From Mesorhizobium sp. (GTDB lineage: Bacteria > Pseudomonadota > Alphaproteobacteria > Rhizobiales > Rhizobiaceae): a DNA stretch of 64,000 bases. The notes beneath the pieces were generated by a model. The model saw only the letters and a program-made list of their open reading frames with translations. It was not told the DNA's origin and ran no database searches. Position 1 is the first letter of the stretch. Every line of letters starts with the position of its first letter. Shown here piece after piece: positions 7,524 through 16,011 of the stretch. The stretch is taken from assembly GCA_004963905.1 (NCBI GenBank), contig SUGL01000002.1:124001-188000 (forward strand), written 5' to 3'. The position numbers and the translations under genes were made by a program.

Positions 7524-8480
7524 ATGAAAGCGCCTCTCGATCTCGATCAGTTGCAGACCTTCATCTCGATCGCCGACACCGGAAGCTTCACGAGGGCAGC
7601 CGAAGAGGTGCACCGGACGCAGTCGGCGGTGTCGATGCAGATGCGCCGGCTGGAGGAGCGGATCGGCAAGCCGCTGTTCGAAAAGGACGGCCGCACCAAC
7701 AAGCTGACCGAGGAAGGCGACAGGCTGCTCTCCTATGCGCGGCGGCTGATCTATCTCAACCGGGAGACGCTCGCGGCCTTCGACGACCAGCGGCTCGAAG
7801 GCACGATCCGCATCGGCACGCCGGACGACTATGCCGACCGCTTCCTGCCCGAGATCATGGCGCGCTTCTCGCGCTCCAACCCGCGTGTGGAGCTCACCGT
7901 CATCTGCGAGCCGACGCCGGGACTGGTCGAGCACATCAAGCGCGGCAATCTCGATCTCGCGCTGGTGACGCACAACGACACGCGCGGCCAGTCGGAAGTG
8001 GTGCGGCGCGAGCCGCTTTTGTGGGTCACCTCGGCCAACCACGCCACGCATGAGCAGGAAATCCTGCCGATGGCGTTCGGCCGGCCGAACTGCATCTGGC
8101 GGCGCGCGGCGGTCGACGTGCTCGACCGGCAGAATCGCGAATATCGTGTGCTGTTCTCCAGCTTCTCGGCCACGGTGATCACCGCCGCCGTGCTTTCCGG
8201 CCTCGCCATCTCGGTGCTGCCGGAATGCGCGCTCAGGCCCGGCATGCGCGTGCTTGGCGAAGCCGACGGGTTCGACACGCTGCCCGATTGCCGGATCGGC
8301 ATCATGCGCGGCCAGACCTCGCAGCCGGAGATCGTCGACGCGCTGGCCAGGCACATCGCGGAAAGCCTCGACAACATTTCCGTGCCGGTCGGCGAAGAGA
8401 CGGGAAGCTTCGACTTCGCCGCGCTCGCCTATGCCAAGATGAAGCGGACCAAGCCCAGCCAGATCCTGCCCGGCTGGTAG
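7524..8480 (+). CDS. LysR-family regulator, LsrB/VtlR-like
   Basis: A 318-residue LysR-type regulator: N-terminal winged HTH (LDQLQTFISIADTGSFTRAA, then HRTQSAVSMQMRRLEERIGK) and a periplasmic-binding-like effector domain from about residue 90 (GTIRIGTPDDYADRFLPEIM). From memory the sequence closely resembles rhizobial LsrB and Brucella VtlR, including GTPDDYADR, RREPLLWVTS and VLPECALRPGMRVL. LsrB is linked to oxidative-stress and envelope functions in Sinorhizobium; VtlR drives abcR2 and DUF1127 genes in Brucella. The adjacent divergent DUF1127 gene fits that role. It ends two bases from the convergent GGDEF-EAL gene, so transcription may collide there. Confidence 0.88.
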   Translation: MKAPLDLDQLQTFISIADTGSFTRAAEEVHRTQSAVSMQMRRLEERIGKPLFEKDGRTNKLTEEGDRLLSYARRLIYLNRETLAAFDDQRLEGTIRIGTPDDYADRFLPEIMARFSRSNPRVELTVICEPTPGLVEHIKRGNLDLALVTHNDTRGQSEVVRREPLLWVTSANHATHEQEILPMAFGRPNCIWRRAAVDVLDRQNREYRVLFSSFSATVITAAVLSGLAISVLPECALRPGMRVLGEADGFDTLPDCRIGIMRGQTSQPEIVDALARHIAESLDNISVPVGEETGSFDFAALAYAKMKRTKPSQILPGW

Positions 8481-8482
8481 GG

Positions 8483-10711
8483 TCAGGCGCGAGCGGCGGC
8501 GGGCTCGACCTCATCCGACGAAGCCAGACCGGAGAGGCCTAGCAGTTGCACCGGATCAAGCGGCGGCGACAGGAAATAGCCCTGCAGTTGCCGGCAGCCC
8601 ATGGCGACCAGCAGCATCTTCTGCGCCTCGGTCTCCACGCCCTCGGCGGTGACGTCGACCCCGAGCGCGACGGCGAGATCGATCAGCGCCTTGACGATCG
8701 CCGCCGAGTTGCCGTCGCCATCGAGAAGCCGCACGAAGGAACGGTCTATCTTGAGCTTGTCGATGGCGTGGCGGCGCAGGTAGCTCAGCGACGAATAGCC
8801 GGTACCGAAATCGTCCAGAACGATGCCGACGCCCAACTGACGCAAGCTGGCCAGAGCCGCCCTCGAAGCATCGCTGTTGTCCAGAAGCACGCTTTCGGTG
8901 ATCTCGAACTGGAGGCGCTGCGGCGACAGCCCGGTGTCGGCGAGGATCGACGCGACCTGCTCGGGAAAGCCGGCGTCGCGCAACTGCAGCGGCGACACGT
9001 TGACGGCGAGCCACGGCAAGTCGGTTCGCACCGCGAAGCGGCAGGCCTCCTGCAGCACCCAAGCGCCGAGTTGGCCGATCATGCCGCGCTCCTCGGCGAT
9101 GGCGATAAACTGCGCCGCGGGCAATGCGCCATGCACGTCATGCCCCCAGCGGATCAGCGCCTCGGCGCCGAGGATCGTCTTGCCGTTCGCCGCGAAGACC
9201 GGCTGGTAGGCGAGCCTGATGCCGGTCCCGCCGTCGAGGGCCTTGCGAAGCTCGGTCTCGACCTTGCGCTTGCGCAGGAGCAGGTCGTCCATGTCGCCGG
9301 CGAAGATCTGATGCCGGCCTCGACCGTTCTTCTTGGCTTCGTAGAGGGCGATGTCGGCCTTGCGCAGCAGATCGTCGGCATCGGTTTCGCCGCCGGCCGA
9401 TAGCGCGATGCCGATCGAGGCGCTGACGAAGACCTGATCCTCCATGAGCTTGAACGGCTCCTGCAACTTCTGCAGCAGCCGCTCGGCGACATCCTCGGCG
9501 GCACGGACATCGCGGATGTCGACGAGGATCAGCGCGAACTCGTCGCCGCCCAGCCGCGCCACGGTATCCACCTCGCGAACGGTGTGCTGGAGCCTGGCCG
9601 CCGTCTGACGCACCAGCTCATCCCCCGCAGGATGGCCGAGCATGTCGTTGATATGCTTGAAGCGGTCGAGATCGAGATAGAGCAGCGCCACCCTTCCCAT
9701 GTCGTGAACCGTCATGTCCTGGCTGGCCCTGAGCAGAGCCCGCCGCAAGCGGTCCTCGAACAAAGCCCGGTTGGGCAGACCGGTGAGCGTGTCGTGGAAG
9801 GCGAGATATTGCGCCTCATCCTGGCTGGTCTGCAGCGCCGACGAGGCGCGGCGGAGCCTGCGCAGCAGGAAAGTCAGAACGCCGGCCGCCACCAGTAGCG
9901 CCAAGCCCAGCGCCGGCGCCATCTTGCGCACCAGGGTGAGGCCAGGCCGTTCCTGGTCCCAGCCGATATAGCCGAGAATGACGCCACGGGAATCGACCAG
10001 CGGAACGGCGGCCGCGCCGACCGGTTGCGACAGCGGCACGAGGCGCGCGCCGTCGAGCAGGTACTTTTCGGCGATCTTGTTGATGACGGCGTCGTTGATG
10101 AACTCCACCGACACATGCAGATATTCGGTGCCGGGCGCCTGCGTGACCCGGTCCGTGCTCGGCACCAGCGGCATGACGCTCAGGATCGCCGGCTTGCCGG
10201 CAAGCGACACCAAATCCTCCGCGACCATCTTGGGCGCTTGGCCGGACGCATCGGCCTTCGGCGGCTCGGCCAGCATGCGGCGCAGCTTCTCGATGGAGGA
10301 CTGCAAGGCGGGCTCGTCGTCGCCATAGGCGGACGGATCAACCACCTTGCCGTCCTGCATGGCGTGAACGGGATGATCGGCGGCGTCGAGAATGTAGACC
10401 CGGTCGTGACCGTAATAGGTGTACATCCAGACGCTGAGGTTCTCTTCAATCCAGCTCTGATTGCCGGCCCTCACATTGGTGACGGAATCGTCCCAGACGG
10501 TCACGCTTTCCTGCTCTCGCTCGACTGCCGCGATCTGATCCTCGAGGCCATCGGCGATGAATATTTTCTGCCGTTCGAGCGAGGCGTTGTCGGCTTGAGA
10601 GGCGGCATAGACGCCGAAACCGATGACGATGACCAGCGCAAGGACCGCCAATGCCAGCACGGTCAGCGTGACCTGATGCGTCAACGGGCTGCTGTTGTTG
10701 CGTGCGCTCAT
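8483..10711 (-). CDS. membrane GGDEF-EAL protein with CHASE4-like sensor domain
   Basis: A 742-residue c-di-GMP enzyme. A membrane segment near residues 13-34 leads to a periplasmic ~220-residue domain resembling CHASE4 (QESVTVWDDSVTNVRAGNQS), then a second membrane segment near 265-285. The GGDEF domain has GGDEFALIL intact, with an inhibitory-site RxxD (REVD) five residues before it. The EAL domain keeps EALIRW, NVSPLQLRD, EITESVLL, DDFGTGYSSL, KLKIDRSFV, GVETEAQ and LQGYF. Both halves therefore look catalytically competent, and which dominates cannot be read from sequence. It probably links a periplasmic signal to motility or biofilm control. Monocistronic, divergent from xseA. Confidence 0.93.
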   Translation of the reverse strand: MSARNNSSPLTHQVTLTVLALAVLALVIVIGFGVYAASQADNASLERQKIFIADGLEDQIAAVEREQESVTVWDDSVTNVRAGNQSWIEENLSVWMYTYYGHDRVYILDAADHPVHAMQDGKVVDPSAYGDDEPALQSSIEKLRRMLAEPPKADASGQAPKMVAEDLVSLAGKPAILSVMPLVPSTDRVTQAPGTEYLHVSVEFINDAVINKIAEKYLLDGARLVPLSQPVGAAAVPLVDSRGVILGYIGWDQERPGLTLVRKMAPALGLALLVAAGVLTFLLRRLRRASSALQTSQDEAQYLAFHDTLTGLPNRALFEDRLRRALLRASQDMTVHDMGRVALLYLDLDRFKHINDMLGHPAGDELVRQTAARLQHTVREVDTVARLGGDEFALILVDIRDVRAAEDVAERLLQKLQEPFKLMEDQVFVSASIGIALSAGGETDADDLLRKADIALYEAKKNGRGRHQIFAGDMDDLLLRKRKVETELRKALDGGTGIRLAYQPVFAANGKTILGAEALIRWGHDVHGALPAAQFIAIAEERGMIGQLGAWVLQEACRFAVRTDLPWLAVNVSPLQLRDAGFPEQVASILADTGLSPQRLQFEITESVLLDNSDASRAALASLRQLGVGIVLDDFGTGYSSLSYLRRHAIDKLKIDRSFVRLLDGDGNSAAIVKALIDLAVALGVDVTAEGVETEAQKMLLVAMGCRQLQGYFLSPPLDPVQLLGLSGLASSDEVEPAAARA

Positions 10712-10831
10712 GCGTCCCGGCCGGCTCTCCCGCCGCCAGTCAAAGCAAATCCGGCTTAAGATCGCGTTATAATATTAGCGAGATTTGCGCTCCGCCTTGA
10801 CGCAGGCCGATAAGCGTTCCCCAATCACGCT

Positions 10832-12397
10832 ATGAGTGAAGCAGCAACCGAATCACGCAGCAATGCCACCGAATATACGGTGAGCGAGATTTCCGGCGCA
10901 CTGAAGCGCACGGTCGAGGACGCCTTCGGCAATGTGCGGGTGCGCGGCGAGATTTCCGGCTATCGCGGGCCGCATTCCTCCGGCCACGCCTATTTCGCGC
11001 TGAAGGACGACCGCGCGCGGATCGACGCCGTGGTCTGGAAGACGACGATGGCCCGGCTGAAATTCCGGCCTGAGGAAGGGATGGAAGTGATCGCCAGCGG
11101 CAGGCTGACGACCTATCCCGGCAAATCCAACTACCAGATCGTCATCGACAATCTGGAGCCGGCCGGCGCCGGCGCGCTGATGGCACTGCTGGAGGAGCGC
11201 AAGCGGCGGCTGCAGGCCGAAGGCCTGTTCGATGCCGGCCGCAAGCGGCGGCTGCCGTTCATGCCTCAAGTCATCGGCGTCGTCACCTCGCCCACGGGCT
11301 CGGTGATCCGCGACATCATCCACCGCATCAAGGACCGCTTTCCGCTCACCGTGCTGGTGTGGCCGGTGAGAGTTCAGGGCGATACGACAGCCAAGGAAGT
11401 CACCGCCGCCGTCAACGGCTTCAATGCGCTGACCTGGGACGGCCCCATCCGCCAGCCCGATCTCTTGATCGTGGCGCGCGGCGGCGGCAGCCTCGAGGAC
11501 CTTTGGGGCTTCAACGACGAAGGGCTGGCGCGCGCCGTCGCGGCCTCGCGCATCCCAATCGTCTCGGCCGTCGGCCACGAGACCGATTGGACATTGATCG
11601 ACTTCACCGCCGATATGCGCGCGCCGACGCCGACGGGCGCCGCCGAGATCGCCGTGCCCGTCAAGGCCGAACTCGAGGCCACGCTGGCGAGTCTCTCCGC
11701 CCGGCTCAATGCCTGCACCTCGCGGCATCTGGATCGCAAGCGCCAGGCTGTGCGCGCCGCGGCGCGGGCACTGCCCTCGCCCGACCAGCTGCTGGCTTTG
11801 CCGCGCCGCCGCTTCGACGAGGCGACCAGCCGGCTCGGCCGTGGCCTGACGGTGAGCATCGAGCGCAAGCGGGCAAGGCTGGAACGGCAGCGGCTGACGC
11901 CTGCCACCTTGTCGCGCCGCCTCAACGAGACGCGCACGCTGACCGGCCGCGACATCGCCCGCGCGCGCGCCGCCTTCTTCGCCATCGTGCGTCAAAGCCG
12001 TGCGCGCTTCCGGCGCACGTCAACCAGGCTGTCGCCGGCGCCGATCGTCAGGCGGCAGAAGCTGCAGGCCGACACGCTGGCCGGGCTGACCCGCCGCCAG
12101 GACCAGGCGATGATGCGACGCCTCGACCAGTTGCGTGCCGCTCTCACCCAGGCCGACCGGCTTCTCTCCACCCTCTCGCACAAGGCCGTGCTGGCGCGCG
12201 GCTTCGCGCTGGTCAAGGACGCCGACGGCGCCGTCATCAAGCGCGTCTCGGAGCTGGCGCCCGGTGCTGCGCTGCAGCTGGAATTCGCCGACGGCAAAGC
12301 CGAGGCCATCGCTACCAGCGGCGGGGCGCGGCCGAAGCTCGCCGCCAAGCCGTCCGGCAAGGGCAAGGAGCCCGGCAACCAGGGCTCGTTGTTCTGA
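10832..12397 (+). CDS. xseA: exodeoxyribonuclease VII large subunit
   Basis: XseA is the catalytic subunit of exonuclease VII, which degrades single-stranded DNA from both ends. It has 521 residues. The N-terminal OB fold begins [19 protein letters not shown] and contains [20 protein letters not shown]. The catalytic domain shows [30 protein letters not shown] and [14 protein letters not shown] long basic coiled-coil-like region follows (about residues 280-440), as usual. The C-terminal ~50-residue Lys/Gly-rich tail accounts for the length above the E. coli protein (456). The small subunit xseB is not in the window. A DmpA-type peptidase gene starts seven bases after its stop. Confidence 0.95.
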   Translation: MSEAATESRSNATEYTVSEISGALKRTVEDAFGNVRVRGEISGYRGPHSSGHAYFALKDDRARIDAVVWKTTMARLKFRPEEGMEVIASGRLTTYPGKSNYQIVIDNLEPAGAGALMALLEERKRRLQAEGLFDAGRKRRLPFMPQVIGVVTSPTGSVIRDIIHRIKDRFPLTVLVWPVRVQGDTTAKEVTAAVNGFNALTWDGPIRQPDLLIVARGGGSLEDLWGFNDEGLARAVAASRIPIVSAVGHETDWTLIDFTADMRAPTPTGAAEIAVPVKAELEATLASLSARLNACTSRHLDRKRQAVRAAARALPSPDQLLALPRRRFDEATSRLGRGLTVSIERKRARLERQRLTPATLSRRLNETRTLTGRDIARARAAFFAIVRQSRARFRRTSTRLSPAPIVRRQKLQADTLAGLTRRQDQAMMRRLDQLRAALTQADRLLSTLSHKAVLARGFALVKDADGAVIKRVSELAPGAALQLEFADGKAEAIATSGGARPKLAAKPSGKGKEPGNQGSLF

Positions 12398-12404
12398 GGA
12401 CAGG

Positions 12405-13523
12405 ATGAGCACCGACGACCCGCATCTTCGCACGCCATCGGGCAAGCCGCGCCTGCGCTCGTTCAACATCGCATTGGACGGCACGCCCGGCCATTTCAAC
12501 TCAATCACCGACGTGCCGGGCGTCACGGTCGGCTACACGACGCTGATTGCCGGCAACGGCCCGCTGCAAGTCGGGACAGGGCCGGTGCGCACCGGCGTGA
12601 CCGCGATCCTGCCAAGGCCGCGACGCGAGCTTGGGACGCCGGTGTTTGCCGGCGTGTTCAGCCAGAACGGCAATGGCGAGCTGACCGGCACGCACATCAT
12701 CGAGGAGACCGGCGCCTTCAACCTGCCGATCACCATCACCAACACCCATTCCTGCGGCCTCACCCGCGACGGCACGCTGCGCTGGATGAACCGGGTGCTG
12801 CCGGCGGCGCTCGACAGCGCCTGGGGCCTGCCGGTGGCGGCGGAGACCTATGACGGTTTCCTCAACGACATCAACGGCCACCATGTGAGTTTCGACCATG
12901 TCGCCTCGGCGCTCGACGGCGCAACGACCGGTGCCATCGAGGAAGGCAGCGTCGGCGGCGGCACCGGCATGATCAGCTTCGGTTTCAAGGCCGGGTCCGG
13001 CACCGCCTCGCGCATCGTCGAATGGCAGGACAGAAGCTACACGCTCGGCGTGTTCGTGCAGGCCAATTTCGGCAAGCGGCATAATTTCACCATTCGCGGC
13101 CGGCGCGTCGGACCGGAACTCAGCGAGCCGACGGTCCGCGAAGCCACGCCTCGCGCCGAAAAGGGCTCGATCATCGCCATCGTCGCCACCGACGCGCCGT
13201 TCCTGCCGCATCAGATGAAGCGCCTCGCCCGGCGCGTGCCGCTCGGCATCGCTCTGACCGGTGGTTATGGCTACCACAGCTCCGGCGACATCTTTCTCGC
13301 CTTCTCGAGCGCCAATCCCGAGGCCGCGCTGGCGGCTTCAGGCAGCATTGCCCATGCGGATTTCATCCCGGACGTCGACATTGATCCGTTCTTCGACGCG
13401 GTGGTGCAAGGGGTGGAGGAAGCAATCCTCAACGCGCTGGTCGCCAATGAGGACATGACGGGTCGTGACGGCAATTTCGTGCCGGCGTTGCCCAAGGAAT
13501 GGCTGAAGAACTATTTCGGCTAA
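12405..13523 (+). CDS. P1/S58-family peptidase (DmpA-like aminopeptidase/esterase)
   Basis: A 372-residue member of the self-processing Ntn-hydrolase family S58 (L-aminopeptidase/D-esterase DmpA, beta-aminopeptidase BapA). Family landmarks are NSITDVPGVTVGYTTL near the N terminus, RTGVTAILPR, NLPITITNTHSCG, and SVGGGTGMISFGFKAG. The HSSGDIFLAFS segment holds the expected nucleophile, Ser at about residue 293, which should become the N terminus of the small subunit after autocleavage. The preceding residue is Ser, where characterised enzymes have Gly or Asn. No signal peptide. GAGGACAGG precedes the ATG seven bases after the xseA stop, so the two are probably co-transcribed without a functional link. 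Confidence 0.88.
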   Translation: MSTDDPHLRTPSGKPRLRSFNIALDGTPGHFNSITDVPGVTVGYTTLIAGNGPLQVGTGPVRTGVTAILPRPRRELGTPVFAGVFSQNGNGELTGTHIIEETGAFNLPITITNTHSCGLTRDGTLRWMNRVLPAALDSAWGLPVAAETYDGFLNDINGHHVSFDHVASALDGATTGAIEEGSVGGGTGMISFGFKAGSGTASRIVEWQDRSYTLGVFVQANFGKRHNFTIRGRRVGPELSEPTVREATPRAEKGSIIAIVATDAPFLPHQMKRLARRVPLGIALTGGYGYHSSGDIFLAFSSANPEAALAASGSIAHADFIPDVDIDPFFDAVVQGVEEAILNALVANEDMTGRDGNFVPALPKEWLKNYFG

Positions 13524-13579
13524 GCCGGACGCCCGGCTCAGATCATTTGCGGAAGATTCCCGGCAGGCCGGCCAGTGTC

Positions 13580-13834
13580 TTACTCGGACGGCTTGTCCGA
13601 CTTCGCCTCGGGCGCATTCTCCTCGGCGGCTTCCTCGAGGCGCGATGCGATCAGCTCCTGGATATCGCCGACCTCTTCCTGGATGTCTTCCAGCAGAATG
13701 CCTTCCTCGGCGGCCTTGGCGCAGCATTCCTTGGCGAGGGTTTCGGCCTGCTTCTCGATCCTGAGCGGCGAATGCTGGCACTGGACCTTCTCGCCAATCC
13801 ACCCGCGCAAGAACTCGATGGCATGTTCACTCAT
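13580..13834 (-). CDS. DUF768-like small protein
   Basis: An 84-residue acidic, helical protein: MSEHAIEFLRGWIGEKV, LAKECCAKAAEEGILLEDIQ, then EEVGDIQELIASRLEEAAEE. The order (a short AxxFLxxWI helix, an A.AxxxGI segment, EEVG...I...I) matches DUF768, a family I know mainly from Mesorhizobium. No membrane segment. Function unknown. It converges on the DmpA-like peptidase gene. Confidence 0.7.
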   Translation of the reverse strand: MSEHAIEFLRGWIGEKVQCQHSPLRIEKQAETLAKECCAKAAEEGILLEDIQEEVGDIQELIASRLEEAAEENAPEAKSDKPSE

Positions 13835-14478
13835 ACTGCTTCTTCCCTAGCGGCAATGCCGGTTGGTAGTCATGAACGCCCCCATCCCGCTAACGGATGC
13901 ATGCCCCATTCGAACCGAGTCGGCCTCGACCGGCAAGACGTCTTGCCCAAGGTTCACACAGCCGAAGGATTGGAAAGGTTCGAGGGGCACGTTCAGATCG
14001 TTGAGGATGATGATGCTTTGGCCAGGATCGTCAAAAATCCGCGCTATTGTTTCTGTTTGCTTCTTCCCGGTTTTTTCGACCGATTTCCGTCACAACACGC
14101 ATCGCATTCACGGCGATCTCGCAGGCGTACCCAGAGGGCGAGAAACCGAAAGCCGCCGGTATATAGTGATATCCTCACACAATGTCGACTCCGCTCGCGG
14201 TCCTGCTTCTTTCCGTCGCGTCAGGCTCGTCCGCAACGCCCATCGAGCCTGGCGAGCCGGTCCACAATTCTCGATTATCCGCTCTCACTGGATGATCCAT
14301 CCAAATTTCCGCTGATTATCACCGCCGGGTCACGGCTGCATCCTCTTGCCATGAAAACAGGCCGCTAGACCGCCTCCCGACACAAGCCAGGAAGCGGTCA
14401 CAAATCTCCCAACGGCGTCCAAGCGAACGCGGTTTCGATTCCCAGCTCGGACGCGATGTTTCGAAGCGGAAAAGTGCC
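13835..14478. other. intergenic stretch without a supportable gene
   Basis: 644 bases. No frame has family-like content or a good ribosome-binding site. The only structure recognised is the operator-like block at 14267-14346. Immediately to its left, on the minus strand, GTGGACCGGCTCGCCAGGCT aligns with the first codons of the LysR gene at 15885 (M/V-D-R-L...) but reaches a stop within about 14 codons. It may be a vestige of a second LysR gene. Confidence 0.6.
14267..14346 (+). promoter_or_regulatory. diverged copy of the LysR/emrA divergent promoter-operator
   Basis: Aligns without gaps to 15887-15966 at about 85% identity by hand. The identical blocks contain three GATNATC motifs: GATTATC (14273), GATGATC (14291) and GATTATC (14314). 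Substitutions fall between them, as expected for conserved regulator sites. It lies 133 bases upstream of the DUF1127 gene at 14479. Confidence 0.6.
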
Positions 14479-14790
14479 ATGGAAGACAATAACCAAGCAG
14501 CCATGCAAAAAGCCGGAATTGCCTCGCGCTGGCTGGTAGGCCGCGCCGCAGCGCAAGCAATCGCACTCGCCGTCGGCTCGCTCGTCCGTGCAAATCGGAG
14601 GCGCCAGGACGCCAAATATCTTTCGGAATTGGACGACCACCTCCTCGCGGACATCGGGATCGACCGGAGCGAAATCGACGGTTTCGTTCATTGGAGGCCA
14701 ACGGCAGCCCACACTTCGACGCTGAGCGAAAACAAGCTTCGTGACGCAACGCATCTGCGGGTCACGCAGGAGCCCGAGACCCTGTCCTAA
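14479..14790 (+). CDS. DUF1127-containing small protein
   Basis: 103 residues. The N-terminal half is Ala-rich and helical (GRAAAQAIALAVGSLVRANR). The DUF1127 core follows at about residues 40-65: RRRQDAKYLSELDDHLLADI then GIDRSEIDGFV. A polar tail ends QEPETLS. It differs from the 7053 paralogue by having an N-terminal extension and a divergent tail. No strong Shine-Dalgarno is seen; the frame and core motif support it. The duplicated LysR operator upstream suggests control by the LysR at 14974-15885. Confidence 0.75.
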   Translation: MEDNNQAAMQKAGIASRWLVGRAAAQAIALAVGSLVRANRRRQDAKYLSELDDHLLADIGIDRSEIDGFVHWRPTAAHTSTLSENKLRDATHLRVTQEPETLS

Positions 14791-14973
14791 CGGAAGAAGA
14801 CCAAGGATGGCCGAGCATGCGTTGGCTCAGAATAGTCTCGGCCACGTTCAGCGCAAAGCCTGAGCCCAGGATGAAAAGAATTGCCCGCCGCACGCTTGCC
14901 AGAGCGAGCGTGCAACCGCGGGAGGTTCACTAGATATGTCCTGAGCGGCAGGGTTCCATCGGTCGACTGTCGT

Positions 14974-15885
14974 TCAGGGGTTCAGCTCAATCCATCTGCG
15001 GTGCTCGGCAAAGCGTTCAACCAGAAAATCGATGAAGCACCTTACCTTGGCCGAGACATGATGGCGGTGCGGATAGAACGCGTTGATAGCGAACTCGACC
15101 CCCAGATAGCCCTCCATCACACGGACGAGGCGCCCGGCGCGAAGGTCATCGGCCACGAGGAAGGTCGGCGGTATGAACAGACCGCGGCCGTCCAGGGCCA
15201 AACGCCTCAGCGTCTCCTGACTGTTCGTAAGCACGTTGCCATTCACGCGGACGGAAACCGGCTCGCCGCCCGGACCCTCGAAACGCCACTCGTCGCCGAA
15301 GGGATAAGACGCATGCCGCATGCAGTTGTGATGCACCAGGTCACCAGGCCGGCGCGGCGTTCCGTGGCGCTCGAAATAGGCGGGCGAGCCGCAAACCATA
15401 TTGCGCCAGGACGTCAGCCGCCGCACGATCAAGCTCGAATCTGGCAGCGGCAGCGAGCGCACCGCAAGGTCGAAACCTTCCTCCACCATATCGACCATTC
15501 GCTCCCCGACAATGAGATCGATCGACACGGCTGGATGAAGGCCGGTGAATTCGGAAATGGCCGGCGCCAGGAAACGGACGACGCTCATGCTGGAGTGAAG
15601 ACGGAGCGTGCCTCTCGGTGTTGCCTGCAGCGCCACAGCAACGCGGTCCGCCTCCTCGAGGTCTGCGAGGATTTGCGAGGAACGCTCGTAATAGTCCTGG
15701 CCGATCTCGGTCAGGCTCACTTTGCGGGTGGTGCGATTGAGAAGTCGGACACCGAGCCTGTCCTCCAGCGCCTGGACGTGATTGCTGACCATCGTCGGGG
15801 ACATGTTGAGGCGTCGGGCCGCCGCGGAAAAGCCGCCGCAATCCACGACGCGGGTGAAGACCGTCAAGCTGGTAAGCCTATCCAT
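14974..15885 (-). CDS. LysR-family regulator of the adjacent efflux genes
   Basis: A 303-residue LysR regulator. Winged HTH at residues 1-60 (MDRLTSLTVFTRVVDCGGFS, then LNMSPTMVSNHVQALEDRLG); effector domain from about residue 90, with SYPFGDEW and IPPTFLVADDLRAGRLV typical of the CrgA/AaeR-like group that acts in the presence of aromatic or toxic compounds. Divergent from emrA with a 126-base gap, the classic LysR layout, so it most likely controls the EmrAB-like pump. Its own start codon overlaps the edge of the operator block. The LTSLTVF start is ordinary and no damage is seen. Confidence 0.9.
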   Translation of the reverse strand: MDRLTSLTVFTRVVDCGGFSAAARRLNMSPTMVSNHVQALEDRLGVRLLNRTTRKVSLTEIGQDYYERSSQILADLEEADRVAVALQATPRGTLRLHSSMSVVRFLAPAISEFTGLHPAVSIDLIVGERMVDMVEEGFDLAVRSLPLPDSSLIVRRLTSWRNMVCGSPAYFERHGTPRRPGDLVHHNCMRHASYPFGDEWRFEGPGGEPVSVRVNGNVLTNSQETLRRLALDGRGLFIPPTFLVADDLRAGRLVRVMEGYLGVEFAINAFYPHRHHVSAKVRCFIDFLVERFAEHRRWIELNP

Positions 15886-15886
15886 C

Positions 15887-15966
15887 GTTCTCGATTATCC
15901 ACTCCCGCTGGATGATCCATCCACGCTTTCGCTGATTATCACCGCCCGCTTGCCGCTGCATCCTCT
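15887..15966. promoter_or_regulatory. LysR/emrA divergent operator region
   Basis: Contains GATTATC (15893), GATGATC (15911) within TGGATGATCCATCCA, and GATTATC (15934). GATNATC is itself near-palindromic, fitting LysR T-N11-A type sites. The block is conserved in a second copy at 14267-14346, which is the main argument that it is functional. Confidence 0.6.
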
Positions 15967-16011
15967 CTGAGACGGGTCGCCCATACCACCACGCCAGAAG
16001 GGAGAAAATCG

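Noticed and set aside
13863..14315. Plus-strand frame in the 13.8-14.5 kb gap
   Set aside because: No ribosome-binding site or family features, and it runs through the operator block.
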